From Stutzerimonas stutzeri (GTDB lineage Bacteria; Pseudomonadota; Gammaproteobacteria; Pseudomonadales; Pseudomonadaceae), in the NCBI RefSeq assembly GCF_000219605.1, contig NC_015740.1, positions 3,410,001-3,474,000 on the forward strand: DNA of 64,000 bases, read 5' to 3'. Every line of letters starts with the position of its first letter. Position 1 is the first letter of the stretch. Below are positions 52,147 through 61,220 of the stretch, in pieces. The position numbers and the translations under genes are program-made. The notes beneath the pieces are model-generated. The model saw nothing but the letters and a program-made list of their open reading frames with translations. It was not told the origin of the DNA and did no database searches.

Positions 52147-53154
52147 CTACTTGAAGTTGCGCTTCACCAGCCGCTCCAGCCAGCCGACGATGCCGGAGCG
52201 GAACAGCAGCACGCAGAGCACGAAGATCACGCCGAGAATCACGTGCACCCATTCGCCCAGCGGTCCATTGGACAGGTAGCTCTGCAGCGTCACCACCACC
52301 GTGGCGCCCACCAGCGGGCCGAGGATGGTGCCGACCCCGCCGAGCAGGGTCATCAGGATCACCTCGCCCGACATGTGCCAGTGCGCGTCGGTCAGCGAGG
52401 CCAGCTGGAACACCACGGTCTTGGTCGAGCCGGCCAGCCCCGCCAGCGCCGCCGAGATGACGAAGGCCAGCAGCTTGTGCCGATCGACGTTGTAGCCCAG
52501 CGACACGGCGCGCGGTTCGTTCTCGCGGATGGCCTTGAGCACCTGACCGTACGGGGAGTGGATGGTGCGCTGGATGATGGCGAAGCCGAGGACGAACACC
52601 GCCAGCACGAAGTAGTACATCGCCAAGTTGTTCTTCATGTCGACAAGGCCGAACAGGTGCCCGCGCGGCACACCCTGCAGGCCGTTCTCGCCGCCGGTGA
52701 ACGGCGCCTGGACGAAGACGAAGAACACCAACTGCGCCAGCGCCAGGGTGATCATCGCGAAATAGATGCCCTGCCTGCGGATCGCCAGCATGCCGAACAG
52801 CGCACCGAGCACCGTCGAGGCCAGGGTGCCGGCGAGAATACCCAGTTCGGTACTGAGCCCGCTGTAGCTGCTCAGCATGTAGCCTGTGATGTAGCCGCCG
52901 GTGGCGAAGAACGCCGCATGGCCGAAGGACAGCAGGCCCGCGTAGCCCAGCAGCAGGTTGAAGGCGCAGGCGAACAGCGCGAAGCACAGCAGCTTCATCA
53001 GGAACACCGGGTACACCGCCAGCGGCGCCAGCAGCGCGATCACCAGCAGCACCGCATAGAAGATCTTCTGCCGCCGCGCCGCCGCATGCCGGCGCTCACG
53101 CACCACACTTGCCTGCAGCACCGAGGCCGCCTGGGTATTGGCCGTATTCGTCAT
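52147..53154 (-). CDS. livM: LIV-type ABC importer, inner-membrane permease LivM
   Basis: A 335-residue permease of the hydrophobic amino-acid (HAAT) ABC family, with about 8-10 membrane segments and the family features NLLLGYAGLLSFGHAAFFATGGY near residue 65 and the cytoplasmic coupling loop QVLKAIRENEPRAVSLGY near 205. The first ATG (53160) overlaps the livH stop, but AAGGAGG is correctly spaced only for the ATG at 53154. Last gene of the livG-livF-SBP-livH-livM operon. Confidence 0.93.
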   Translation of the reverse strand: MTNTANTQAASVLQASVVRERRHAAARRQKIFYAVLLVIALLAPLAVYPVFLMKLLCFALFACAFNLLLGYAGLLSFGHAAFFATGGYITGYMLSSYSGLSTELGILAGTLASTVLGALFGMLAIRRQGIYFAMITLALAQLVFFVFVQAPFTGGENGLQGVPRGHLFGLVDMKNNLAMYYFVLAVFVLGFAIIQRTIHSPYGQVLKAIRENEPRAVSLGYNVDRHKLLAFVISAALAGLAGSTKTVVFQLASLTDAHWHMSGEVILMTLLGGVGTILGPLVGATVVVTLQSYLSNGPLGEWVHVILGVIFVLCVLLFRSGIVGWLERLVKRNFK

Positions 53155-53156
53155 GC

Positions 53157-54044
53157 TCATGCCTCCTTCCCGAAGAGTCCCGCAGGACGAATCAACAACA
53201 CCGCCACCATGACCAGAAACACCACGGTATTGGCCGCTTCCGGATAGAAGACCTTGGTCAGCCCTTCGATCAGGCCCATGGCCACACCGGTGACGATGGC
53301 GCCGAGGATCGAGCCCATGCCGCCGATCACCACCACGGCGAACACCACGATCAGCAGATTCGAGCCCATGCCCGGCGTCACCGCGTAGATCGGCGCCGCC
53401 AGCACGCCGGCGAAGGCCGCCAGGGCCACGCCATAGCCGTAGGTCAGGGTCACCAGCAGCGGTACGTTGATGCCGAAGCCCTGCATCAGCTTGGGGTTCT
53501 CCGTGCCGGCACGCAGATACGAGCCCAGGCGGGTGCGTTCGATGACGTACCAGGTCGCCAGGCACACCACCAGCGCGGCGACGATCACCCAGGCGCGGTA
53601 GGTCGGCAGGAACATGAAGCCGAGGTTGAAGCCGCCGCGCAGCAGTTCCGGCATCGGGTAGGACGAGCCGGACACCCCGAACAGCTTGACGAAGCTGCCC
53701 TCGACGATCAGCGCCAGACCGAAGGTCAGCAGCAGCCCGTAGAGATGGTCCTCATTGGCGATGCGCCGCAGCAGCCCGCGCTCGATGGCCATGCCGAGGC
53801 AGCCCACCAGCAGCGGCGACAGCACCAGTGCGACCCAGTAGCTCACGCCCAGGTAGTTCAGCCCGAGGAAGGCGACGAAGGCGCCCAGCATGTACTGCGC
53901 GCCGTGGGCGAAGTTGATGATGCGCAGCAGCCCGAAGATGATCGCCAGGCCCAGGCTCAGCAGCGCGTAGAACGCCCCGTTGATGAGGCCGAGCAGCAGC
54001 TGCCCGAGCAGCACGCTCAGAGGAACGCCGAATACGAGAGTCAT
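53157..54044 (-). CDS. livH: LIV-type ABC importer, inner-membrane permease LivH
   Basis: A 295-residue permease with about 8 membrane segments. Typical motifs are LLGLINGAFYALLSLGLAIIFGLLRIINFAHG at the N-terminus and the coupling loop RTRLGSYLRAGTENPKLMQGFGIN near residue 170-195. It forms the transmembrane pore with LivM. It lies 69 bases after the binding-protein gene. Confidence 0.95.
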   Translation of the reverse strand: MTLVFGVPLSVLLGQLLLGLINGAFYALLSLGLAIIFGLLRIINFAHGAQYMLGAFVAFLGLNYLGVSYWVALVLSPLLVGCLGMAIERGLLRRIANEDHLYGLLLTFGLALIVEGSFVKLFGVSGSSYPMPELLRGGFNLGFMFLPTYRAWVIVAALVVCLATWYVIERTRLGSYLRAGTENPKLMQGFGINVPLLVTLTYGYGVALAAFAGVLAAPIYAVTPGMGSNLLIVVFAVVVIGGMGSILGAIVTGVAMGLIEGLTKVFYPEAANTVVFLVMVAVLLIRPAGLFGKEA

Positions 54045-54113
54045 GGTTCACCACCCAAAGGAAGTCCGTGGCACCCGGCCGCCGCCGGCCGGGTGATGGC
54101 GCGGATCAGCCGG

Positions 54114-55331
54114 TCAGTCCTTGGCGACCAGCTTGGTGCACTGGCTTTCGGCCAACGGCCGGTAGGCCTGGTCGCCGGGGATGGTGCTGACGATCTTGTA
54201 CAGGTCCCATTCGCCCTTGGACTCGGCCGGTGTCTTGACCTGCACCAGGTACATGTCGTGCACCATGCGGCCGTCCTCGCGAATCTGCCCACCCTTGGCG
54301 AACATGTCGTTGACCGGGGTCTTGGCCATCTGTGCACGCACCGCCACGGTTTCGTCGGTGCCGGCGGCCTTCACCGCGTTCAGGTAGTGGGTGGTCGCCG
54401 AGTAGATGCCGGCATGCACCATGGTCGGCATGCGCTTGGTGCGCTCGTAGTAGCGCTGGGCCCAGGCGCGGGTCTCCTCGTTCATGTCCCAGTACCAGCC
54501 GGTGGTGAGCATCAGGCCCTGGGTCACTTCCAGGCCCATGGCGTGGATGTCGTTGAGGAACACCACCATGCCGGCGAGCTTCTGCCCGGACTGGGTGACG
54601 CCGAACTCGCTGGCGGTCTTCAGCGAGTTGACGGTATCGGCGCCGGCGTTGGCCAGGGCGATCACCTCTGCGCCGGAGCCCTGGGCCTGCAGCATGTAGG
54701 AGGAGAAATCGCTGCTGGGGAACGGATGGCGAACCTTGCCGACGATGCTGCCGCCATCACCTTCCACCACCTTGGTGATGTCGGCTTCCATGGCGTGGCC
54801 GAAGGCATAGTCGGCAGTGAGGATGTACCAGCTCTTGCCGCCATCGGCGAGCACCGCCTTCGCCGTGCCGTTGGCCAGCGCGTAGGTGTCGTAGGTCCAG
54901 TGGATATGGTTTGGCGAGCAGAACTCGTTGGTGATGCTGGAGGCCGCCGCGCCGGAGATCAGCGCCAGCTTGCCGCCCTGCTCCACCACCTTGCTCGCCG
55001 CCAGCACCACGGAGCTGGCGACCATGCCGGTCACCATGTCGACGTTGCGCTCGTCGATCCACTGGCGCACGGTGTTGGCGCCGACGTCCGGCTTGTTCAG
55101 GTCATCGGCATGGAAGACGACGATCTTCTTGCCGTCGACCGTGCCGCCGAAATCCTCCACCGCCATCTTCAGCGCCTCCAGGCCGCCGGGGCCGGAGAGG
55201 TCGCGGTAGGTACCGGACATGTCGGCCAGATAGCCGATACGGATTTCGTCGTTGCTGATCTCGGCCTGGGCGGCCGTGGCGATCAGGGAAGCAGCCAGGA
55301 TGGCGCTTGCGCGCTTGCGGAAAAAGCTCAT
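54114..55331 (-). CDS. LIV-type ABC importer, periplasmic substrate-binding protein
   Basis: A 405-residue periplasmic protein of the LivJ/LivK superfamily. Signal peptide cut after AAQA (residue 23). The mature start EIRIGYLADMSGTYRDLSGPGG and the hinge segment DMVTGMVASSVVLAASKV belong to the branch often annotated simply as ABC substrate-binding protein, not the classical leucine-binding one. Substrate unknown; a carboxylate or branched-chain compound fits the neighbours. ATG 55331 starts the signal peptide. Confidence 0.94.
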   Translation of the reverse strand: MSFFRKRASAILAASLIATAAQAEISNDEIRIGYLADMSGTYRDLSGPGGLEALKMAVEDFGGTVDGKKIVVFHADDLNKPDVGANTVRQWIDERNVDMVTGMVASSVVLAASKVVEQGGKLALISGAAASSITNEFCSPNHIHWTYDTYALANGTAKAVLADGGKSWYILTADYAFGHAMEADITKVVEGDGGSIVGKVRHPFPSSDFSSYMLQAQGSGAEVIALANAGADTVNSLKTASEFGVTQSGQKLAGMVVFLNDIHAMGLEVTQGLMLTTGWYWDMNEETRAWAQRYYERTKRMPTMVHAGIYSATTHYLNAVKAAGTDETVAVRAQMAKTPVNDMFAKGGQIREDGRMVHDMYLVQVKTPAESKGEWDLYKIVSTIPGDQAYRPLAESQCTKLVAKD

Positions 55332-55407
55332 GTAGTCACCACTCTCGATTGTTTTTGTTGTGGTTCGGGCCGGCATCCACTGCGGCCGGTTTACAGCTTC
55401 CTGGGGC

Positions 55408-56124
55408 TCACACCCCGAGACAGGAATTGAGGAACTCCTTTTTCGAATCCAGGTCGGCCGCCTCGATCTCTTCGATGATGCGGCCGTGCTCCATCACGTA
55501 ATGACGGTCGGCCAATGGCGCGGCGAAACGGAAGTTCTGCTCTACCAGGACGATGGTCAGGCCGCGCTGCTTGAGCTTGATCAGCACCTCGCCGAGCTTC
55601 TGCACGATGACCGGCGCCAGGCCTTCGGTGATCTCGTCGAGCAGCAGCAGGTTGGCGCCGGTGCGCAGGATGCGCGCCATGGCCAGCATCTGCTGCTCGC
55701 CGCCGGAGAGCCGCGTGCCCTGGCTGAAACGACGCTCATACAGGTTGGGAAACATTTCGTAGAGCTCGTCCAGGCTCATGCCGCCGCTGCGCACCGTGGG
55801 CGGCAGCAGCAGGTTCTCCTCGACGCTCAGGCTGGCGAAGATGCCCCGCTCTTCCGGGCAATAGCCGACGCCCAGCCGTGGAATCTGGTGGGCCGGCATG
55901 CCGATGGTCTCGTTGCCGTTGACCACGATGGAGCCGGTGCGGCGCCCGACCATGTTCATGATCGCCCGCAGCGTGGTGGTGCGCCCGGCGCCGTTGCGCC
56001 CGAGCAGCGTCACCAGCTCGCCGCGGCCAACCACCAGATCGACACCGTGAAGGATGTGCGACTCGCCGTAAAAGGCATGAAGGTCGCTGATGCGCAGCTG
56101 ATCGCGATCCATGGGTGGATTCAT
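55408..56124 (-). CDS. livF: LIV-type ABC importer, ATPase LivF with Lys-to-Arg change in Walker A
   Basis: A 238-residue ABC ATPase of the LivF type. The signature RLSGGEQQML, Walker B LLLLDEITEGLAP and H-loop region are normal. The Walker A loop reads GRNGAGRTTT: the invariant lysine is arginine (Arg48, codon CGC at 55983-55981). LivG in the same operon has the normal lysine. The ATG overlaps the livG stop by 4 bases. Confidence 0.94.
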   Translation of the reverse strand: MNPPMDRDQLRISDLHAFYGESHILHGVDLVVGRGELVTLLGRNGAGRTTTLRAIMNMVGRRTGSIVVNGNETIGMPAHQIPRLGVGYCPEERGIFASLSVEENLLLPPTVRSGGMSLDELYEMFPNLYERRFSQGTRLSGGEQQMLAMARILRTGANLLLLDEITEGLAPVIVQKLGEVLIKLKQRGLTIVLVEQNFRFAAPLADRHYVMEHGRIIEEIEAADLDSKKEFLNSCLGV

Positions 56125-56897
56125 GCGTGCGCCTCCTCGAGTGTCGCGGCTTCGCTGCCGAGATAGGCTTCGCGCACCTGCGGGTTGGCCGAAACGCTTT
56201 CGTAATCGCCCTCGGCGAGCACCGAGCCACGCGCCAGCACAGTGATGCGATCGCACAGGCGGCTGACCACGCTGAGGTTGTGCTCGACCATCAGCACCGT
56301 GCGGTTGGCCGCGGCCTTGCGCACCAGTTCGACGACCATGTCCACGTCTTCGCTGCCCATACCCTGGGTCGGTTCGTCGAGCAGCAGCACGAAGGGGTCG
56401 AGCGCCAGGGTGGTGGCCAGCTCCAGCGCGCGCTTGCGGCCGTAGGGCAGCTCGACGGCGAGGGTCTGGGCGAAGGATTGCAGGTCCACTTCGGCGAGCA
56501 GCTGCATCACCTGATCGTCCAGCTCGCGCAGGCTGCGTTCGGACTTCCAGAAGTGGAAGGAGGTGCCCATCTTCTGCTGCAGCGCGACGCGCACGTTCTC
56601 CAGCACGCTCATGTGGCCGAACACTGCGGATATCTGGAACGAGCGCACCAGGCCGAGCCGGGCGATCTCGTTGGCCTTCATCGAGGTGATGTTCTTGCCG
56701 CGATAAAGGATCTCGCCGCGAGTGGGCGTGAGGAATTTGGTGAGCAGGTTGAATACGGTGGTCTTGCCGGCCCCGTTGGGACCGATAAGCGCATGGATAT
56801 GACCCTGACGGACCTTCAGATCGACGGAATCCACGGCGGTGAATCCGCGGAATTCCTTGGTCAGGCCGCGCGTTTCCAGCACAAACTCTGGTTCCAT
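56121..56897 (-). CDS. livG: LIV-type ABC importer, ATPase LivG
   Basis: A 258-residue ABC ATPase. Walker A GPNGAGKTT (near residue 40), Walker B FVLLLDEPTQGM, and the LivG feature LVRSFQISAVFGHMSVLENV are present. The usual LSGGQ signature reads LPYGRKRALE, a known variant of this branch. It is the first gene of the importer operon, 58 bases downstream of a LiuR-like palindrome. Confidence 0.95.
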   Translation of the reverse strand: MEPEFVLETRGLTKEFRGFTAVDSVDLKVRQGHIHALIGPNGAGKTTVFNLLTKFLTPTRGEILYRGKNITSMKANEIARLGLVRSFQISAVFGHMSVLENVRVALQQKMGTSFHFWKSERSLRELDDQVMQLLAEVDLQSFAQTLAVELPYGRKRALELATTLALDPFVLLLDEPTQGMGSEDVDMVVELVRKAAANRTVLMVEHNLSVVSRLCDRITVLARGSVLAEGDYESVSANPQVREAYLGSEAATLEEAHA

Positions 56898-56954
56898 GGG
56901 GTGCCCTCTAACCTTGATTGTTGTTGTTGGTTATGGCGCAGGTCGCTGCATGAC

Positions 56955-56972
56955 CTTTACGTAAACGATAAC
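56955..56972. promoter_or_regulatory. LiuR-like operator upstream of livG
   Basis: CTTTACGTAAACGATAAC. It matches 14 of 18 positions of the perfect palindrome found before liuA; the left half-site is perfect, the right one degenerate. It lies 58 bases before the livG start. Confidence 0.6.
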
Positions 56973-57155
56973 AATCGGTTTCCGCAAACGGCAAGTGGCT
57001 TTTTCAAACAGGTGATTGAGCGATAAAAGCGTGCAGTTTGCAGGCAAATAGCCAGCATCGAATCACATCGAGAGCAGTTACCCCTAGGCGCACATTTTCC
57101 TGTTCGCCCCGTTCGCGGAGCACTGGAAAGCCGAAGGCAGCGTCTCTAATCACGC

Positions 57156-57183
57156 GAAAAAGCCGGGCCTGTGCGGCCCGGAA
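57156..57183 (-). terminator. Terminator of the OprD porin gene
   Basis: CCGGGCC (57163-57169) / GGCCCGG (57175-57181) with a 5-base loop. The minus-strand tail is CTTTTTCG. Confidence 0.85.
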
Positions 57184-57216
57184 ATTCCAACGAGGAGGTT
57201 CACTGCGGCGTTGCGG

Positions 57217-58491
57217 TTACCACAACGGCAGGCTGTAGCTGACGATGACGCGGTTTTCGTCCATATCGCTCTGGAAGTTGCTGCGGGTGGTGGCATTGCG
57301 CAGCTTGAGACCGAGGTTCTTCAGCGGGCCGCTCTGGATGACATAGGCGATATCGGTGTTGCGCTCCCAGGTCTTGCCTTCGCTGGCGCCGACACCGCGG
57401 TCGACGTTGTCACCCGAGACGTAACGGGTCATCAGCGTCAGCCCAGGGATGCCCATGGCAGCGAAGTCGTAGTCGTAGCGGACCTGCCAGGAACGCTCGT
57501 CCTCGTTGCCGAAGTCGTTGATCTGCAGCAGGTTGATCAGCGCGTTATCGCCCCCGGCGACGTAGGCGAAACCGGTGTCGCCGCGCATGTGCTGATAGCC
57601 ACCGGTGAAGCCGTGGCCGCCGTGCCTGTAGGTGAACAGTGCGCCGAACGCATCGTTGTCGACATTGCTGCCGCCATCGTCGCTCGAGCGCACGAAGCGC
57701 AGGTCGGTCTTGAAACTCTGCTTGTCGCCGAGCGGCAGTACATGGATCAGGTTGAAGTTGTGCTGGTCGTAAATGCCATCCAGCCCACCGTAGTAGTAGC
57801 TGGTGGCCAGCTGCGGCGACCAGTCGTAGCGACCACCGGCGAAGAGGAACTCGTCGCTGGTAGTTCCGCCACTGCCGAAGGTAATGTTGCGCCGGCCGCC
57901 GTTGAAGACGGTCATTTCCTCGTTGTCCGAAGAGTCGCGCTGGTTGACCCGGTCCAGCTTGCCCAGGTCCAGCGTCAGACCGCTGACCTCCTTGCTCTGC
58001 AGCCAGGCACCACGGTAGGTCTGTGGCAGCAGACGGCTGTCGTTGCGCATCAGCACGGGCAGCACCGGCTGCAGGGTGCCGACGTGCAGGGTGGTGGCTG
58101 ACAGCTTGGCCTTTGCCGTCAGGCCGGCCGAGCCGTAATCGTCCTGGGCGCGGTTAGGCGCGTTGCGATCACGCTGCAGGATGCCGGTGCCGGTACGGTC
58201 CGGACTCGAATCGAGCTTCACGCCCAGCAGCCCGACGGCGTCCAGGCCGAAGCCGACCGGTCCTTCGGTGTAGCCGGATTCCATCTTCAGGATGAAGCCC
58301 TGGGCCCACTCCTCGGCCTTGGACTGAGTGGCGCCCGATTGCCGGAAGTCGCGGTTCATATAGAAGTTGCGCAGTTCGACAGCGGCCTTGCTGTCTTCGA
58401 TGAAAGCGGCCGAGGCCACGTTCGATGCACCGAGGGCGATGGCCGCGATGCTGGCGGACAGGACGGTTCGGCTTGCTGGTTTCAGTTGCAT
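57217..58491 (-). CDS. OprD family outer-membrane porin
   Basis: A 424-residue porin of the OprD/OccD-OccK family, which takes up small carboxylates and amino acids. Signal peptide cut near residue 28 (NVASA|AFIED). Family marks are FIEDSKAAVELRNFYMNRDF at the start, ILKMESGYTEGPVGFGLDAVGLLGVKLD near residue 70, and the C-terminal strand ending RVIVSYSLPLW. Third gene behind the acyl-CoA ligase on the same strand, so probably in the same operon; substrate unknown. Confidence 0.95.
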   Translation of the reverse strand: MQLKPASRTVLSASIAAIALGASNVASAAFIEDSKAAVELRNFYMNRDFRQSGATQSKAEEWAQGFILKMESGYTEGPVGFGLDAVGLLGVKLDSSPDRTGTGILQRDRNAPNRAQDDYGSAGLTAKAKLSATTLHVGTLQPVLPVLMRNDSRLLPQTYRGAWLQSKEVSGLTLDLGKLDRVNQRDSSDNEEMTVFNGGRRNITFGSGGTTSDEFLFAGGRYDWSPQLATSYYYGGLDGIYDQHNFNLIHVLPLGDKQSFKTDLRFVRSSDDGGSNVDNDAFGALFTYRHGGHGFTGGYQHMRGDTGFAYVAGGDNALINLLQINDFGNEDERSWQVRYDYDFAAMGIPGLTLMTRYVSGDNVDRGVGASEGKTWERNTDIAYVIQSGPLKNLGLKLRNATTRSNFQSDMDENRVIVSYSLPLW

Positions 58492-58594
58492 AGCTTTCTC
58501 TCTTGTTGTTGTGATCGTTGATGCAGCTGTTGAGTCCGGCTGCGAACTGCCCGGGCTCGGATTACCACGTCATGCGGTAATGCGGTGCTCGCGC

Positions 58595-59200
58595 TCAGCG
58601 CGCGGGGCTCCTGGGCACGCGGCCCAGCAGATAGAACTCGTCGTTGGGCGGGGTCCGTGCCATGGACACCAGGCGGTTGGAGAGGCCGAACAGTCCGGCG
58701 ATAGCGCCGATGTCCCAGATGTCATCGAGGCTGAAACCCTGAGCCTCCAGGCGTGCCTGCCAGGCGTCGTCCAGCACGCCACGGCCGGCGGCCAGGTGCA
58801 GGGCGAAGTCGAGCATGGTGCGCTGGCGTTCGGAGATCGGCGCGGTGCGGTAATTGACGGCGATCTGGTCCGCCAGCTGCGCGTCCTTGGCGAGGATGCG
58901 CAGGATCGCGCCATGGGCGACCACGCAATACAGGCAGCCGTGGTCGGCGCTGACCGCGACCACGATCATCTCCTTCTCGGCCTGGGTCAGGCTGTCGGCT
59001 TCGCGCTCCATCAGCGCATCGTGATAGGCGAAGAAGGCGCGAAACTCCGCCGGCCGATGGGCCAGCATGAGAAACACGTTGGGAATGAAACCGGCCTTTT
59101 CCTGCACGGCGAGAATCCGCTCGCGCAGATCGCAGGGCAGTGTGTCGAGGCTGTCGGGCAGCGGAAAACGGCTGATCGACTGAGTAGTAGGCAGCGCCAT
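58595..59200 (-). CDS. AhpD-like / carboxymuconolactone decarboxylase-family peroxidase-related protein
   Basis: A 201-residue protein with the AhpD core motif: Glu77, Cys89-x2-Cys92-x3-His96 in HGCLYCVVAHGA. These residues are redox active in AhpD. The family (peroxidase-related, Atu0492-type) is poorly characterised and often sits in fatty-acid or aromatic catabolic operons, as here. ATG 59200 has GGAG at the right distance; an ATG at 59212 has none. Confidence 0.9.
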   Translation of the reverse strand: MALPTTQSISRFPLPDSLDTLPCDLRERILAVQEKAGFIPNVFLMLAHRPAEFRAFFAYHDALMEREADSLTQAEKEMIVVAVSADHGCLYCVVAHGAILRILAKDAQLADQIAVNYRTAPISERQRTMLDFALHLAAGRGVLDDAWQARLEAQGFSLDDIWDIGAIAGLFGLSNRLVSMARTPPNDEFYLLGRVPRSPAR

Positions 59201-59257
59201 GGAAAGCTCCATTTCGGATGAGCGAATGGCCGGCCGGGCGAACCCGGCCGGTGCCGG

Positions 59258-60940
59258 TCAGTGCTGTTCGCTGATGCCCAGCTCGACCACGCTGATCTCG
59301 CGCATGCGGAACTTCTGGACCTTGCCGCTGATGGTCATCGGGAAGTCGTCGACGAACTTGATGTGCCGCGGCGTCTTGAAGTGGGCAATGCGGCCCTTGC
59401 AGAACTCGCGCAGCGCCTCGGCCTCGACCTGATGGCCCGGGTGCAGCTTGACCCAGGCGACGATCTCCTCGCCGAACTTGCTGTCCGGCACGCCGATCAC
59501 CTGCACGTCGGCCACCGCCGGGTGGGTGAAGAGGAATTCCTCGATCTCGCGCGGGTACACGTTTTCGCCGCCGCGGATGATCATGTCCTTGTTGCGGCCG
59601 ACGATCTTGATGTAACCCTCGTCGTCCATCACCGCGAGGTCGCCAGTGTGCATCCAGCGCGCGCCGTCGATGGCCTCGCGGGTGGCATCCGGGTTGTTCC
59701 AGTAGCCGAGCATCACGCTGTAGCCGCGGGTGCACAGTTCGCCGATCTGCCCGCGCGGCACAACCGCGCCGTGCTCGTCGACGATCTTGCTTTCCAGGTG
59801 CGGCTGGGTGCGGCCGACGCTGGTGACGCGGCGTTCCAGGTCGTCATCGGCACTGGTCTGGGTCGAGACCGGGCTGGTTTCGGTCATGCCGTAGGCAATC
59901 TGCATTTCGGCCAGGTGCATGTCGTCGATGACGCGCTTCATCACCTCGATCGGGCAGGTGGAGCCGGCCATGATGCCGGTGCGCAGGCTGCTCAGGTCCA
60001 GCGACTGGCGCTCCGGATGGTCGAGCATGGCGATGAACATGGTCGGCACGCCGTACATGCCGGTGGCCTTTTCCTCGGCCGCAGCCTGCAACGCGGCCAG
60101 CGGCTCGAAGGCGGCGCTCGGGTAGATCATGGTGGTGCCGTGGGTGACGCAGCCGAGGTTGCCCATGACCATGCCGAAGCAGTGGTACAGCGGCACCGGG
60201 ATCACCAGGCGGTCGTGCTCGGTCAGCCTGAGGCTCTCGCCGACCATGTAGCCGTTGTTGAGGATGTTGTAGTGGCTGAGCGTGGCGCCCTTGGGGAAGC
60301 CCGTGGTGCCGGAGGTGTACTGGATGTTGATGGGGTCGTCGAACTGCAGGCGCTCGCCGCACTGGCGCAACTGCTCGGGACCGACCTGCTCGGCCATCTC
60401 CATCAGCGCCTGCCACTGCAGCATGCCGTCCACCGGCTTGTCGCACAGGCTGATCACCCCGCGCAGCTCGGGCAGCATATGGCTTTGCAGGGCCCCGACG
60501 GCGGCGCTTTCCAGCTCCGGCAGCAGCTCGTGGAGCATGGCGTGGTAATCGGACGTCTTGAAGGCATCGGCGCAGATCAGCCAGCGGCAGCCGGACTGTT
60601 TCAAGGCGTACTCGAGTTCGCTGAGGCGGTAGGCGGGATTGATGTTGACCAGCACCACGCCGATCTTCGCCGTGGCGAACTGGGTGATGCACCACTGGGC
60701 ATTGTTCGGTGACCAGATGCCCACTCGTTCGCCAGCTTGCAGTCCGAGGGCCAGCAGGCCACGCGCGCAACGGTCCACCGCCTCCGCCAGTTCCGCCCAG
60801 GTGTAACGCAGCTGCTGATGGCGCACCACCAGGGCCTCACGCTGGGGGAAGCGCTCCACGGTACGATCGAACGCCGCGCCGATGGTCATGGGCAACAGGG
60901 GTTTGCTCTGCGGTCCGCAGGTATAGCTCGGAAGACTCAT
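59258..60940 (-). CDS. Acyl-CoA synthetase (AMP-binding, fatty-acid-CoA ligase type)
   Basis: A 560-residue ANL-superfamily ligase that activates a carboxylic acid with ATP and CoA. P-loop-like [11 protein letters not shown] near residue 200, the YGMTETSP motif near 330, [21 protein letters not shown] near 430, and the catalytic lysine in the C-terminal [10 protein letters not shown]. The substrate is probably a branched or medium-chain acid given neighbours, which is inference. AGGAAA precedes the ATG. A LiuR-like operator is 79 bases upstream. AhpD-like and OprD genes follow on the same strand. Confidence 0.94.
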   Translation of the reverse strand: MSLPSYTCGPQSKPLLPMTIGAAFDRTVERFPQREALVVRHQQLRYTWAELAEAVDRCARGLLALGLQAGERVGIWSPNNAQWCITQFATAKIGVVLVNINPAYRLSELEYALKQSGCRWLICADAFKTSDYHAMLHELLPELESAAVGALQSHMLPELRGVISLCDKPVDGMLQWQALMEMAEQVGPEQLRQCGERLQFDDPINIQYTSGTTGFPKGATLSHYNILNNGYMVGESLRLTEHDRLVIPVPLYHCFGMVMGNLGCVTHGTTMIYPSAAFEPLAALQAAAEEKATGMYGVPTMFIAMLDHPERQSLDLSSLRTGIMAGSTCPIEVMKRVIDDMHLAEMQIAYGMTETSPVSTQTSADDDLERRVTSVGRTQPHLESKIVDEHGAVVPRGQIGELCTRGYSVMLGYWNNPDATREAIDGARWMHTGDLAVMDDEGYIKIVGRNKDMIIRGGENVYPREIEEFLFTHPAVADVQVIGVPDSKFGEEIVAWVKLHPGHQVEAEALREFCKGRIAHFKTPRHIKFVDDFPMTISGKVQKFRMREISVVELGISEQH

Positions 60941-61019
60941 GACGATTTCCTCAGTCTTATGTTTGTTATGAGGCGTACTCGCAAGGGCGCTGGCGCTGCT
61001 GACAGTCACCCTAGGCCAC

Positions 61020-61037
61020 GATTACGTTAACGTAAAG
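61020..61037. promoter_or_regulatory. LiuR-like operator upstream of the acyl-CoA synthetase operon
   Basis: GATTACGTTAACGTAAAG, matching 16 of 18 positions of the liuA palindrome, with the central TTACGTTAACGTAA fully symmetric. It lies 79 bases upstream of the ligase start. Confidence 0.72.
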
Positions 61038-61220
61038 GTAACTAAGTGACAACATGTCGCGGAGTAGGCGAAAGTCGAGGGCGCGAGAAGGCAAATAGCC
61101 AGTATCCAGCGGTGTGGCGCGAGGGCGTTGCGGGTCAGATCAGACGGCCATGGCATGCCTGGATGCAGGCAATCGCGGCACGGATTCAGGAGCTTCGCAA
61201 TGATGCCGCGCGCTCCCCCA

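Larger units (their letters stand above)
56898..57216. other. Intergenic region upstream of the LIV importer operon
   Basis: These 319 bases lie between livG and the end of the OprD porin gene. They hold the OprD terminator (57156-57183) and a LiuR-like operator (56955-56972). The stretch 57000-57150 shows no gene or RNA that I can recognise. Confidence 0.6.

Noticed and set aside
53109..55430. 773-codon open frame across livM, livH and the binding-protein gene, opposite strand
   Set aside because: It crosses three clear genes; His/Gln/Arg-rich translation is typical of antisense frames. Similar frames at 18599-20779, 13538-15091 and 44689-46443 were rejected for the same reason.
58561..58581. 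Small inverted repeat ATTACC/GGTAAT between AhpD-like and OprD genes
   Set aside because: A 6-bp stem with a 9-base loop and no T-run is too weak to call a terminator or operator.
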